Shown: positions 32,583-43,528, counted from the stretch's first letter. The stretch is 51,556 nt of DNA from Cudoniella acicularis (GCA_013054445.1 JAAMPI010000213.1:1-51556); one strand, 5' to 3'. Notes: generated by a model from the letters alone, not told the origin. Made by a program: numbers and translations.

Positions 32583-34970
32583 GACTGGCAGAGGTGATTG
32601 AGTAGCTGGAAAGACTGGGCTGAAAGCAGCAATTGCAAACGAAGAAGACGTAGAAAATTGAAATGGATGCAATTGAAATAACTTTGATAGAATATGTCGT
32701 GACACCCGTCGACGACGCTGGTTGGTGATCAAGAGTGTGCGGTGCCCAGGGAAAAGATGAATTGATTGAGGTGATGAAAAGTGAAAACAACGAAGGAAAT
32801 CTGGAGCTTTTGTTCTCCCAATGCCCAAGGGCCGACAGCACATCGGCTGGAAAGGAACTGATCGCGTTTGTTCAGGATTACTCACGCGTCGAAGTTTAAC
32901 CTTGGAACGCGACCTCACGAGACAATTTTAGGCAGCATGGCGGTGTGGCCTGCACTTGACCGGGATTCGACAAGTGTAAACGAGTGCACGTGAAATTTGC
33001 CCCTTTAACGAGCCTGCGATCCAGAATTAGATCATCGCTGCCTTGAATATTGCCATATTTGACCTTGAGAGCCTGTTGATCCTTTTAAATGCCTTTGAAT
33101 TTGTGTCATTCTCTACCGGAAGCCTAGAAAATCCAATTCTGGGAAGCATGGCGATGGGGATCACATGACAGGAGGGACATCATCTCCGCCTTTAGTATCT
33201 TCTAGGATAAAAACAAAAAAGAATCGGTTGCCATCCAGGTTTGGAGAATGAAATGGGATGAAACTTTCGACTTGAAGTTATCTGATTAGCCAGAGCCAGT
33301 TGGCGTTAGGAAGCGTCTCAGCGTAGTCAAAGGCAATGAGTGCCACATCCGGCTCTTATGTGACTCTTGTGAAGGCAGAGAAAGCAGCTGAAGAATTCGA
33401 GCCCGAAATAGACGGCCGATATAGTTCCTTAAAAAAATGGAGAATGGCAAACATAATCTTTTCAATCTCCAGAAGAGTCGAGTGGAGACATGAAATAGAG
33501 TCCCAGCTGAGGCGTGCCAGGCTCCTTTCTCGTGAACTTTAACGTTGAACTTTGAATGTCTCAAAGCATCGAAAGAAACTGCCGTACGAAAGCCTTTTCG
33601 TAAATAACAGACAACCGTCCGAGTAATCTGGCACGATGCACAGAATCCGTCAAGCTTGTATGCGCCACCACCACACAAAGTTGTAATTCAGGGCCCGTGT
33701 TAGGTATCTCAAGTATGTAAATGACTTTTGTCACGTCCGGGAACCGATTTCTCAGGTCTAGATAGCTGGCTTGCTTCTCATTGCGTTGTATCTCGTGGGT
33801 AGTGACTTTGCGTGTCATTCGTTATTTCTTTAGTGGTCGGTTGAGGTAAACGCCTCCCAGCTGAATGAAGGCCGAATCTCCCTGTTTGCGTCAGCACGTT
33901 GTGAACAGTCCGAGATTTGAGAAAGCCAATGCAACACAAAGGCCTGACGCGGACAAGATTTGAGGGGCCAAAAGAGATAATTCAACAAATGATGGTTCGA
34001 CTTAACCATCTCTTGAATCATCTTTTGGAAAACCAAAGTTTCTGGCATCTCGAGGTCTTGATGATGGTCAACTTGGTCAACGAAGCCCGTTTGTCAAGAC
34101 AGATTTTCTGAATTGCTGAAATAATCGCATGGCACTGACCTGTTCAAGTTGTCAAAAACAAACTAATCAGAGGGTTCAAAAGGGGGAAATCGTATTGCAG
34201 GTTGTTGACTCAACGTTAGGCACAGAGAATAGGAAAATAGGCTGCTGGTATCCTAATATTACCAGCTGCTCCAATAATTTGAACCTCACTTCCAAGAAGT
34301 ACAGAACTCCAATTTCCTCAGCTCCTAGTCGTGTAACTTGTTCCACGCCACAGCCAAAGATTATCTAAAAATGCCACTTTTCATCTTGAACTGAAAATTC
34401 AAAACTTGCCAACAGCTTCTCCTGAAAAATATTCTTCAAATGCATGACAGCAGAATACGAGTGGATGCATTACATCATAGGACAGAGTGGGCCGAAGCCT
34501 TGGCTTCGGTGAAATCTGCAAGCACCTGCATGCATGAATTGCTTCCGGAAGTGAAGCCGCCAAAGAGGCGCAATTTCGATTTGTCCTCGGTTGGAAGCTA
34601 GACGATCAGTGGCAAGAAAACAATGTCGGAAGTGAGCAGACTTTTTCACATGGTGTCCGAGAGAGGCAGCTGGGTTGTTTTTTCGTTTGACAGCGAGGAA
34701 AGGCCGAAGCTGTGAAGCTTGCTCTCGTACTTGATTGGCTGGATCCTAGCCAGGAACCAAGAAAGTCTGTCCAGCTCTGTGTCACCAATTACGGGTCAAC
34801 AAAAAGCTGTGTCTCCTGAATTCAAACTCAAAACCATGGAGGGACTGCTATTCTTGGAAACATTGGACTTCATCTCATCGCGAACTTTCAACAACGAGGC
34901 CAAAGCACATTTTGGCATGTGAACTGCAGGTTTTCGCCGCTCGTTCTGAGGCTTTCGGATGTTGGAAGAT

Positions 34971-34992
34971 CAGATGTCAGATGTCAGATGTC
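34971..34992. repeat. Short tandem repeat (three CAGATGT units)
   Basis: Three consecutive copies of the heptamer CAGATGT lie head to tail. It is a small microsatellite-like run with no visible function. Confidence 0.6.
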
Positions 34993-35702
34993 AAGGGAGA
35001 CACACCTCGGCAAGCGGGGGCCGACGCCATGAAATGGTGCAGCCTGTGAGCTGGGGTTCCCCACAGTAATCCCCAACCCCTGGTTGGCCCACTAAAACTC
35101 CAGACCCCATCTTCCCCCCTAACCACCTCGAGGGTTCTCCGCAAACAAACCCGCAACATCGCCCGGTCAGCATCGTCTCCAAAACTGATCGTCCCCGCTA
35201 CTGGTGGTCACCTCCGCAACTAATGCAGTTGTCTCCCAGAAGATCAAGCCTTTGCCGCTGGGATGCGCTCATCACTTGGGTGCAGGTTCCTGCATTCAAC
35301 ACGGAGCGAGCTTTCGCGGTGACCGAGTTGCTGCAAACACTCATTTGAAGAGCTGAATTCGGAATGTCGAATTGTTCAGCTTTGCAACGTTTCATGATAT
35401 GGAGATCTCCGTCTGCTCAGCCACGGAGCATGATTCGCGATGTTGGGGGATGAGCGCCTGCGCCGAGATTAAGCAACCTTCTCCGCAAAGTCTCACGACC
35501 CTTGCTTGGCCTTGGCGTGGCTGGTCGCGGAGGCGTGTCTTCTATTGGCACACGTTCGGGACACCAGGCAAATTCGGAAACGAGTCAATTTGTTTTCCTT
35601 GGTTGCGGTCCTGTGCTACAGTTGCGCATCCAATATCCGCCATGGGAAACAAGGTGGAACTGGGGTCCCTACTTGGGAATGAGGGGAAGTCTCATCTCGC
35701 AG

Positions 35703-35735
35703 CTCTATATAATGATTGTGCGTCTCTCTCCATTT
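35703..35735 (+). promoter_or_regulatory. TATA-like element and CT-rich tract of the CFEM gene
   Basis: CTATATAATG lies about 140 bases before the CFEM start at 35847, followed by TCTCTCTCCATTTTTCC. A TATA box followed by a pyrimidine tract is a common layout for strongly expressed filamentous-fungal genes. The transcription start itself is not visible. Confidence 0.4.
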
Positions 35736-35846
35736 TTCCTTTCCTTCCCCATCCAGCCAAGCAACCATTATCACTTTGCAATATCAATAGCTTCAGTTGC
35801 CAATCACTCGCTTAAGGCAATACTCACCCACACAACAATCGTCAAG

Positions 35847-36512
35847 ATGCAATACTCATACTCCGCCCTGGCCTTGATGGTCTTCTCTGGCTTTGCCTCC
35901 GCTACCATTCCTGCCTGCGCTACTACATGTATTGCCAACGCTGTCTCATCTGCCACCACTTGCGGAGCCACCGATCTTATTTGCCAATGTTCGGCTACCA
36001 ATGAGGCTGCCATTCAATCCGCTGCTACATCTTGTGTTTTGACTTCTTGCGGTAGTTCAGCTGTTGGTAAGTCGAATTGAAACGCAGGCTACAGTGATCA
36101 CATCACTAATCATGTCAACAGATGTTCTCACCGCGCTCAAGCCGATTGTGCTGCTGCTCTCTCTTCCGCCTCAGCTGCTTCCGGCGCCTCTACACCAGCT
36201 TCTTCCGCATCCTCCGTAGTATCCTCCGCCTCATCTGTACCGGCGTCAACCTCCTCAACTGCTCCTACAACTGTGGTATCTTCCTCCAGCGCTGCGAGCG
36301 TAGCCAGCACAAGCTCCGTTGTAAGCACCAAAGCCGTATCAACATCAAGCGTCATTGCGTCCACCACAAGCGTCGCCAAAACTTCAGCTGCCTCCAACAG
36401 CACTGTCACAACCTCTTCTTCAGCCATCCAGGTCACTGCCGGTGCTGCTCACGTTGCACTTGGCGCCGGAAGCTTCTTCGCTGCTGGCATGGCTGTTCTC
36501 GCCGCCTTGTAA
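35847..36512 (+). CDS. CFEM-domain GPI-anchored surface protein, frameshifted
   Basis: Small secreted cell-wall or plasma-membrane protein; CFEM proteins bind haem or take part in adhesion and host contact. Exon 1 (35847-36066) encodes a signal peptide (MQYSYSALALMVFSGFASA) and most of the eight-Cys CFEM domain: IPACATTC, SSATTC, LICQC, SCVLTSC. After a 55-bp intron, exon 2 (36122-36512) encodes the last Cys in QADCAAALSS and a long Ser/Thr-rich stalk. It ends in a hydrophobic GPI-type tail, SFFAAGMAVLAAL. The exon phases do not agree: exon 1 leads into DVLTA, while QADC lies one frame over, so one base appears to be missing at about 36133-36136. One extra G in the CCGCGC word gives a continuous 203-residue protein. 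No other lesion is seen. Confidence 0.8.
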
Positions 36513-37551
36513 TTTCCACATATCTAGATTTGGGGATGAAATAGGACGGATATGATGCTCAAGGTATAATGACGGGGTGGAAATAATTGGTTTTGGTTTG
36601 GGAGAATGGATGCATGGTTGGTAGTTGGTCAGTGTATTTATCGCCGGCTTTACAAAATAGGGTTAAAGATGTAATAATTCATCGTGAGCTTTAGATAAAC
36701 ACTTTCTACAAAGTCCCTACTCATTTATCTCATACTTCCCTCACTTTATTCCATTAACTTACTTCCTAATTCTAGTCGAAATGTTTTGCCTTGTCGCAGT
36801 TTCGTGTTCCTAAAATAGAGGGAAATTTCTCCCTCTGATGCAATTTCCCTGTGTTCGCTGGATTTGCGATCACAACAAAAGGCGTACAACAATAATGAAA
36901 CAATTTTAAGTGAAAAAAATGAATTACTCCTCTTTCCCTTACAAATCTAAATGAAAATCACATCCATCGCTCATTTGAACAGCGTAAACTTTTGAAGTGT
37001 TAAAAGCCGACCAAAAACACACTCTTCCCTATTTGTCGGGAAGTGAAGAAAGTGGAGTCGTGGTGCTATTAATAAAAGCAGCAACTATTTACTTTTATTT
37101 CTAGCTCTGGTTTTTTTTTTTCTTTATCACGACAAAATTTATGGAAATTTTCGGTGTTTCTCTTTAAGCAGTGGTTTTCGCAATAGTGTGCGCAAGTGGC
37201 ACTAATGTGACAGTGAAGCCTGTAGATGTCGTCCTTTCTCGGGCATTTGACTACTAGCTTAGAGTGCAGTTTAGCGCTCGTTATGCTGAGCTCTAGCGCA
37301 TCTTCACTAAATTTACAGCGTGCGCTCGCTAACTTCAGCGTAATGTTTTCCCCCACGTCGCGAATTCAGGGGTTCAGGGGCTACCCCACCAAAGACTGGG
37401 GGCTCTAATCCCTGAAGCGAAACACGACGCGACTAAAAAAAAAAGTCGCGTCTCCTTCAACACCACATCATCACCACAACTCCCTACGAACACCACGCAA
37501 CATCTGAACTCCTTCAATCTCTAATAACCATAGCGGAACCGCTACTTCGAA
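36513..37551. other. Intergenic region with a 9-bp hairpin near the downstream gene
   Basis: No gene is supported. AT-rich from about 36520 to 37130. The last 130 bases precede the family-X gene 1 start and contain a poly-A loop hairpin (separate entry). Confidence 0.5.
37426..37452. repeat. Perfect 9-bp inverted repeat with poly-A loop
   Basis: GACGCGACT is followed by a run of A and its complement AGTCGCGTC, about 100 bp upstream of the ATG at 37552. It could form a hairpin in the 5' leader or serve as a dyad binding site. It contains CGCG words but no motif that I can name. Confidence 0.5.
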
Positions 37552-38790
37552 ATGGCCTCCCAATTACCACTCGAGCAAGCGCCGTCCTTCGATGCCACAG
37601 ATTTCGAATTCGAGCGCCACATAGATCGACTTTTCGATAATCTGACGAAGAACTTTGAGGATGAGGAATGGAGAACCCTGTTTACCAACTATTTAAAGGA
37701 CCATAAGGACATCGTTGAGAAGCTGGAAGATATAAGTTCAGCAATCAAGGATGCAAAGGCAGCTACTCCTTTGGCGGACTTCAGCGCAGAGTCAGATATT
37801 GAGGAATTGCTGAAACCAATACATCATTGGGAATATACGATTATATGGGAAATTAAACAGAAGTGCACAAGCATCATCTGCAAAGTTATAAGGGATGATA
37901 GGTATGGAGCGAAGATAAAGGCTCTGGAGGCGCTATATCAGATGGCAAACCGGATCGCCCATCTCAAGGACGAATCCGGAGCCAACATTTTTCACATGAT
38001 ACCATTAGCCGCCACCCACTTAGTGGAAGGGATAAGGAGGATAGGAAAAGAATTGAACGAGGAACAAGTGAAGTCCTTGAGACAAGACAAGGATTTCCTT
38101 GGCAGATTACAACATGTGAGGCAAGCTCGCACCAAGGATGGATTGCAACCTTTCCGGGGACTGGACGCCTTTTTTGAAATTTTCGAGGATGCCAGTATCC
38201 CCATTGACTTCAGCCAGTGCTTAGTCGAAATTGAGACGGCTCTAGCGAGGGAACCACTTTCTCACAAAGTCTGCAACCCTCCGGATTTTTTATTCGATGG
38301 CAAGACGCCACATCCTTCTACTACTATGCCAGACTACGTCTTCGAAACTTGTATCAAGCACACCATCGCCACAAAAGTCGGCCGTCGGAGCTGTTACGCT
38401 ACAAAACTGAACGCTGTGAGGGTTCTGGCCAAAATCGGTTTACAGATGCTTGACGCTATTGATGGTGGGCCCCATCGGGATGCCTGCCAACGCAAATGGT
38501 ATTTTCTTGAGCAATTTTGGATTGATAAAATGTTGGAAATATGCAGACTGAACGCCGTCATGTCTCCGGAGCCGAAGCTGACGGAAGACTCTCTTCTCCT
38601 CGCGGATTTGATACTTTTAACAGATCGAAAAGGGTATCGAAACCCAGAAACAGTGCTTTATTTGAAGTCTTTACAAACTGGCTTCTATTATTTGGATAGC
38701 AATGACTCTGATGAATCAGAGGCTGCAAGCAGCTGGAACGGGACAGATGAAAGTGATGATAGTGGTGACAGTGATGAAAGTGATGACTAA
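37552..38790 (+). CDS. Uncharacterised family X, gene 1 (helical protein with acidic tail)
   Basis: Single-exon gene of 412 residues. I do not recognise the family. The N-terminal 60 residues look like a coiled coil (ERHIDRLFDNLTKNF ... IVEKLEDISSAIKDAKA). A helical, ARM/HEAT-like middle follows: KIKALEALYQMANRIAHL, then PLAATHLVEGIRRIGKELNE and RGLDAFFEIFEDASIPIDFS. Next is a second conserved block, MPDYVFETCIKHTIA ... LNAVRVLAKIGLQMLDAIDG. The C-terminal 25 residues are mostly Asp, Ser and Glu. The same blocks recur in two minus-strand genes at 41444-43528 and 44632-45597. There is no signal peptide or membrane segment, so it is probably cytosolic or nuclear. This copy looks intact. Confidence 0.75.
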   Translation: MASQLPLEQAPSFDATDFEFERHIDRLFDNLTKNFEDEEWRTLFTNYLKDHKDIVEKLEDISSAIKDAKAATPLADFSAESDIEELLKPIHHWEYTIIWEIKQKCTSIICKVIRDDRYGAKIKALEALYQMANRIAHLKDESGANIFHMIPLAATHLVEGIRRIGKELNEEQVKSLRQDKDFLGRLQHVRQARTKDGLQPFRGLDAFFEIFEDASIPIDFSQCLVEIETALAREPLSHKVCNPPDFLFDGKTPHPSTTMPDYVFETCIKHTIATKVGRRSCYATKLNAVRVLAKIGLQMLDAIDGGPHRDACQRKWYFLEQFWIDKMLEICRLNAVMSPEPKLTEDSLLLADLILLTDRKGYRNPETVLYLKSLQTGFYYLDSNDSDESEAASSWNGTDESDDSGDSDESDD

Positions 38791-39159
38791 AGAAAGATTG
38801 TCACGAAATTTCGTTCTAGTATCTCGCGTAACAGATGAGAAGAGATACTCAGTACTCAAGATGCGACCAATTTTCAACTGCGATTGGGTCATTTGAAGTT
38901 CACCCACTGGTACCATAAAGACCTGGTTCCTGGAAAAAGAGATATTTTTTTACACTGGTAGTATGTCGAAGACGCAGAAATAGCACGGAATAAACATGAC
39001 TCATTTAAAGGAAGAAAGGCTTCTTGCCTGAAATTCTGTTTTGCATTTGTAACTAGCAACATTTTCATGCATTCCAAGCTGACAGAAGTCCAGGGACTTG
39101 GTCCTCGAGAATTGAAATTTCTGTTAGGCCTTTCATCCCTTCACAAAAAAGAGTCGAGA
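38791..39159. other. Short intergenic region between convergent genes
   Basis: Holds the 3' ends of family-X gene 1 and of the GH25 gene. No other feature is seen. Confidence 0.5.
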
Positions 39160-39979
39160 TCAATTGTTGATCCACAAGAGACCGTTTCTGGATTCGCGGT
39201 CAGAGGCTGCTGCAATTGATGTAACTTGAGGGAACCTACCCTCATTATACTGCTTTCCGACAGCTGAAGTCCAACCCTCCATAAACCTGGTCACCGTGTC
39301 AACACCAGGCTGAAAATCATCCTGTACAGCCCAGAGCGGGAGTTGTGAACCGATGTCTGTTGATTTCGAGGCGAACATATCCGTCCATGTATTTCTAGGT
39401 GTTGTCAGAAAAGATTCAACCATTAGAAAACATGACTAACGCATTGGCATAGATCCCCCAATTCCGACCCGTTTCTCCCAAAGCAGCAACCCACTGCCTC
39501 GCCAACGCAGCATTAGCAGTGGTACCCATATTCCACGCCGCGCAAGGCGGACTTGATGGCTCAATATCCAACCAGTAATGACTAATCTTCATTCCATTGT
39601 CATCAATCGCCGCCAGAAACTCATTCAGCTGAGTAGTAATACTCTTGCAAGCTACTCCTGTTGGCTGTGTCCCGGTGCAAGGAAACATGTACGCATCGAT
39701 CCTCTCTATTCCAGCAGCTTTCGCAGCATGATAATTCGCAACAAAGTTAGGTCGCACTTCACCGCCAACAGCGCAGCCTTGCATGTAGCCCGAGATGGCG
39801 ACGACTTGATACTTTTGCACGGCACAGGGCCAGAATGATGCCGGCGGTGTTCCAGAGAGGTCGAAACCGGTTTTGCTACCGCCTGTGCTATTGTCGGCTC
39901 GCATTGTGAGTCTTGGAGTGAAAGCTATTGCAGAGACAGCAAAGACCACGAGGCCGGGCAAGGATTTGAAAACTTGCAT
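39160..39979 (-). CDS. Secreted GH25-type lysozyme-like glycoside hydrolase
   Basis: Two exons (39979-39441 and 39394-39160) with a 46-bp intron give 257 residues. An N-terminal signal peptide (SLPGLVVFAVSAIAF) predicts secretion. Family landmarks: GFDLSGTPPASFW with the first acidic residue, then RIDAYMFPCTGTQP, the catalytic-type DxE in HYWLDIEPSS, NWGIYANANTWTDMF and LPLWAVQDD. GH25 enzymes cleave the beta-1,4 link of peptidoglycan. Fungal members are secreted and may act against bacteria, but the activity of this one is not shown. The length is typical of a single catalytic domain with no wall-binding module. Four or more cysteines suggest an extracellular fold. No damage is seen. Confidence 0.82.
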
Positions 39980-41443
39980 TTTGATGATAACAGCTATTTT
40001 CTTTCTATAGCCACCCGGACCTGTACTTTCAGAGGTATTTATGTTTCATACACAGCAGCAAGATGCTGCTTCCGGTTCGGAAAGCAATCAGGCAACCATT
40101 CTTTCCACATTGTCTCTACCTGTACGGCTTAATGCAATACGGTACTTCCCATTCCATCTGCTCATTTAGTCTTTGGCTGCAGCTTGGTACGACGAGGTCA
40201 TTCAGAGGCTTGCAGAACATCGAATATTGATTACGTCAAGGTACCTGGCTACTGGTAGGAGTTTCCGATGGAAGGATTTGTGGCGCTTGTCGTGGTTCAG
40301 CTCGAGTGTGGGGACATTTTCGAAAATTCGAATTGTAAGACATACACTGCAGAAAAAGGTCTCGAAATAGCTTCTTGCTTTCGAGAAAAATACGTTTCAA
40401 TTTATATGATGATCTTAACTTCTTTGGTTTGTTGCGGGCAACATCATTTTCTTTTGTCTTACAATGGGTAGCTGCCAATTGGTGGAAGGACGGTGGTAGC
40501 GTTTCAACGAATTCTGAGAGGAGAATTATTGGGGGGAAAACTGGGGGTTCTTGCAAGAGATCGTATTAGTTGAGAAGTGGCCGGATAGCTCCGCGTAGAT
40601 AAGATTCATGTTCTTGGGTTGTTTCCTTTCTCTCGTTGCAAGATATTCTTGTCTTGGCAGTGCCCAGCTTCAACTTTTGAGAGGGCAGCCCTATGAAAAT
40701 TAATTCAAACTTGTCACATTAATGATTCCCCTTTCCGAGTCTTTGCTTGAATCGTTGATTAAGAGCTCGCATCACTAAACACTGTTGGGGTAGAGTCTCG
40801 TGCTCTCTGGAATTATCTCAAGCCCATCCTTCACATTCTGCACACAAGTGTCTGCTGTGTAACGATTCGGGTCGTCATACATGGAGCAGGTCATTTTCTC
40901 GGATCTTGAAATATTTCTTAATGATCATTGGTCAATTGATTTGTTTAGGCAGCAGTGTTGGAGTGTGCGAGCTATGGACGTGTGAGATTTTTTGGCGTTT
41001 TGGATACGAGATCTATAATATTTTGCGGAGCTTGCGCAAGAGAATCTACAAGTCTTCAGTGAAGGGTCAGCGGCTATCATAGCCCGAGTCACTCAAGGAG
41101 AATTGAAAACATACTGCCGAATGTGAAGCAGCTATTAGAAAAAGGCGCAGATCCGGAGCTTTTAGATCCGAGTCATCGGAAGGCATTGGATTATGCGGAC
41201 GGTCGGAGAATGAGTGATCTTTTGAACAGTTGGGTTTCTCCGAAATGAATATACGAATAATCCCAAGTCTTTGGTGATGCGAAAGGTACAGCTTGCTTTC
41301 AAGTTTAGTTGCAAAACTGTCACTGCTTGAAAGGTCGATCGATACTGCTAATTATCAGACCTAAGCAAATCCAAATTCAACTCTGATTTCACGCATTTTT
41401 ATTTGACAGTCCCAAATCTCATTCAAATTCAATTTGGATTTGC
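39980..41443. other. Intergenic region with an orphan ankyrin exon and an inverted repeat
   Basis: No complete gene is supported. About 40000-40980 has nothing I can name. The right part contains an ankyrin-like 3' exon remnant (about 41063-41247) and a spaced inverted repeat (41363-41445), each listed separately. Confidence 0.5.
41063..41247 (+). pseudogene. Orphan 3' exon of an ankyrin-repeat gene
   Basis: The frame after a stop at about 41060 reads GYHSPSHSRRIENIL, then NVKQLLEKGADPELLDPSHR and KALDYADGRRMSDLL, and ends at TGA 41245-41247. LLEKGADP is the core of an ankyrin repeat and ALDYA fits the next helix. There is no usable ATG and no convincing upstream exon, so it is probably the tail of a lost gene or a captured fragment. 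It is too short to tell which gene it came from. Confidence 0.5.
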
Positions 41444-41445
41444 TT
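41363..41445. repeat. Spaced 15-bp inverted repeat (about 83 bp overall)
   Basis: AAGCAAATCCAAATT (41363-41377) and its exact complement AATTTGGATTTGCTT (41431-41445) flank a 53-bp centre. The right arm overlaps the last codons of the family-X gene 2 frame, so it could be a 3'-end hairpin or a small foldback element that entered the gene's end. Confidence 0.55.
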
Positions 41446-43528
41446 AACTCTGTATCGGATATTCTCGGAGGTGTGACCAAACTCTACCCAACCCCTCGAA
41501 TCTTGGCTTGCCCCTCTGCGGGAGCCGATTCATGAACCCTGATAAACTCACCTTAAATCCCACGTCGCTGAGGAAATCCGGCTTTGCTTCTGGTGTTTTC
41601 GGGTCATCTGTCCCGAGTGTAGCAATCCGTAACAACTCATCTGTCAATAAATTCTCAAGTGAATTGTCATTTTTCAAGTCTACCCCATGTGGTCCCTTAT
41701 AAGCTTCAAGCATACAATCCCCGATGCAGACGAGAGTTTTGGTCGCATTTAATCTGTTTTGGAAAGAAGAGTGAGTGGTCACTTTTGGTGAGACGTGATA
41801 TTCGATGCGCTCGTGAATGACATAATCGGGTATCATAAGGAAACCAGGACCCCACTCCCTCTTCTCTCTTGCCGAGTACCGCCTTTGGGCGACTAACTTC
41901 CGAACTTGCACCAAGTCTTGGTTGAAGTCAAGTACAGTAGAGCGAGGAAGACATAGCCCTATGAACCGGTTGAGTGGTAAGCATTCACGGCTCGCCTTTT
42001 CAACCCGAGCAAGCATTGTTTTCTCGACAACGACCTGGTCGATCTCTTGATCTAAAAGCATATCTCCGATTTGTTTCATACCCTCTACCAAACAACATTT
42101 GGCCGTTTCTCGGCAACTACTCCGCATTTTACCTAGTTCTCCATCGAAGATATCTTCATAAGCTTACTTAAGAGGTCGAGAGCATTGAATATAGTTCTAA
42201 AACAATCATCAGGCTGTACATTTGAAAGGATATCCTTCTGAACGATTTCCATCAGACGGCCGCCTATGAGACGCCCTTGATGCGCTTGTCGGTAACTATT
42301 TGCGCTATCATCCGCAACTTCTGGTTTTAAATACGTGTCGAAGTTAATTAAATGGGAAAAGTGCTTCGGTGAACGATTCACTTCGATAGTATTCGAAAAT
42401 TCGGCGAGTTTGTTCTCAGCTTCTACCAGGGTGATGGAGTTAGCAGCAGTAGGTGGATCTCTTGCCTTCTCAATCACTTCGGCCGAGGTGGAGTTAGCAA
42501 GAGTAAATGCAGCTTTCGCCTTCTCAATGGTTTCGTTTAAGGTGGTAGAGTTTGCAACAGTCGGTGTGGCTATCCCCTTCTCAATAACTTCAACAGAGGT
42601 GAGAGAGTTGGCAAGAGTTGGTATCGCTATTGCATTCCCAGGCGCCTCGACAGCGGTATCAGAGTGGACAACAGCAGAAGTGGTTCTCACTGCTCTCCAT
42701 TTCTCAATTGCCTTGCTAGAGGTCATCAAGTTGGCCATGCAACGAGTAGATTTTCCCTCCTCGAACACTTCAACTGAAGTGGTGGAGGTGGGAATAGCGG
42801 GTACCGTTTTCGTCTTCTCAATCACTTTCGCTCGAGTAGGGGAAGTTACTTGTAGTCGGTGCAGCATTCCCCTTTTCAACCGCTCCACTCGCTTTGACCA
42901 AAGGGCCGGATTTGAAGATCGTCGGAGTAGAGTTTGCTTTCTCGATTGCTCTGACCGAAGGAGTGGGGTTGGCAACAGCACGTGTAGCTCTTGCATTCTC
43001 AGTCACTTCGGCCAAGCCTCCGGCAGTATCAACAATGGCAGGTATGGTTCTTGCTGCTCTTGCCTTCTCAATATCTTCAATAAGCTCCTCTAGTTTCTCG
43101 ATAAGCCCACTCTCATAACTCTGACTCCGGATGTAAGAGGCAAACAAAGACCGGGTTGATTCGTCCTGAAGATTCGCGGCGATACTGTCGAAGAGACGTT
43201 CAATTTTCCTTCCTAGGCGATCAAGCTTTGACGATTTCGCGCTCTGTTCCGGGCCGCTGATAGGTTCAACTGTTCTTGTTCTTGCTTCTTCGATATCTTC
43301 AAGAAGCTCCTCCAGTTTTTCGATGAGGCCACTCTCGTAACTTTGGCTTCGAATGTAAGAGGCAAATAAAGACCGAGCTGCGTCATTCTCGAGAGGTGTG
43401 GTGATCCCATTAAAGAGACGTTCGATCTTTTGTCCCAAGCGATCAAGTTTTGGCGCTTTGGCGCTCCGATCCGGAGCGTTCACCGGGAGCTTTCTCTTCA
43501 GTGATGTATGAGGTGCGGGAACTGCCAT
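41444..43528 (-). pseudogene. Uncharacterised family X, gene 2 (internal duplication, repeats, two frameshifts)
   Basis: Minus-strand relative of the 37552 gene, about 694 residues if two frame breaks are ignored. The N-terminus MAVPAPHTSLKRKLPV is followed by two tandem copies of a 70-residue coiled-coil unit (IERLFNGITTPLEND; IERLFDSIAANLQDE), each ending in YIRSQSYESGLIEKLEEL. Then come about eight degenerate 18-20 residue repeats such as VIEKGIATPTVANSTTL. The conserved helical block CLVEGMKQIGDMLLDQEI and the second block MIPDYVIHERIEYHV ... CIGDCMLEAYKGPHG close the protein. Frame breaks: one extra base at about 42839-42846 inside the repeats, and one missing base at about 42145-42150 just before GELGKMRSSC. 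Both sides match the family, so these are real lesions or assembly errors, not introns. Function unknown. Confidence 0.65.

Larger units (their letters stand above)
32583..35846. other. Long intergenic region without a supported gene
   Basis: Short open frames occur on both strands, but none shows family similarity, splice logic or codon bias that I trust. The part from about 34950 on is the upstream region of the CFEM gene and becomes CT-rich near it. A short tandem run of AGATGTC-type units sits at about 34971-34992. A non-coding transcript cannot be excluded. Confidence 0.5.

Noticed and set aside
33286..33678. 130-codon minus-strand frame in the long intergenic region
   Set aside because: Atypical composition, no domain, no splice or promoter context; overlaps other equally long random frames.
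35137..36080. Plus-strand frames of 147 and 192 codons overlapping the CFEM start
   Set aside because: The 192-codon frame is the CFEM exon 1 frame extended upstream through the promoter; the signal peptide at 35847 marks the real start. The 147-codon frame is out of frame with it.
42127..42150. An intron as explanation for the second frame break of family-X gene 2
   Set aside because: The paralogue-like sequence continues immediately in the next frame, leaving no room for an intron.
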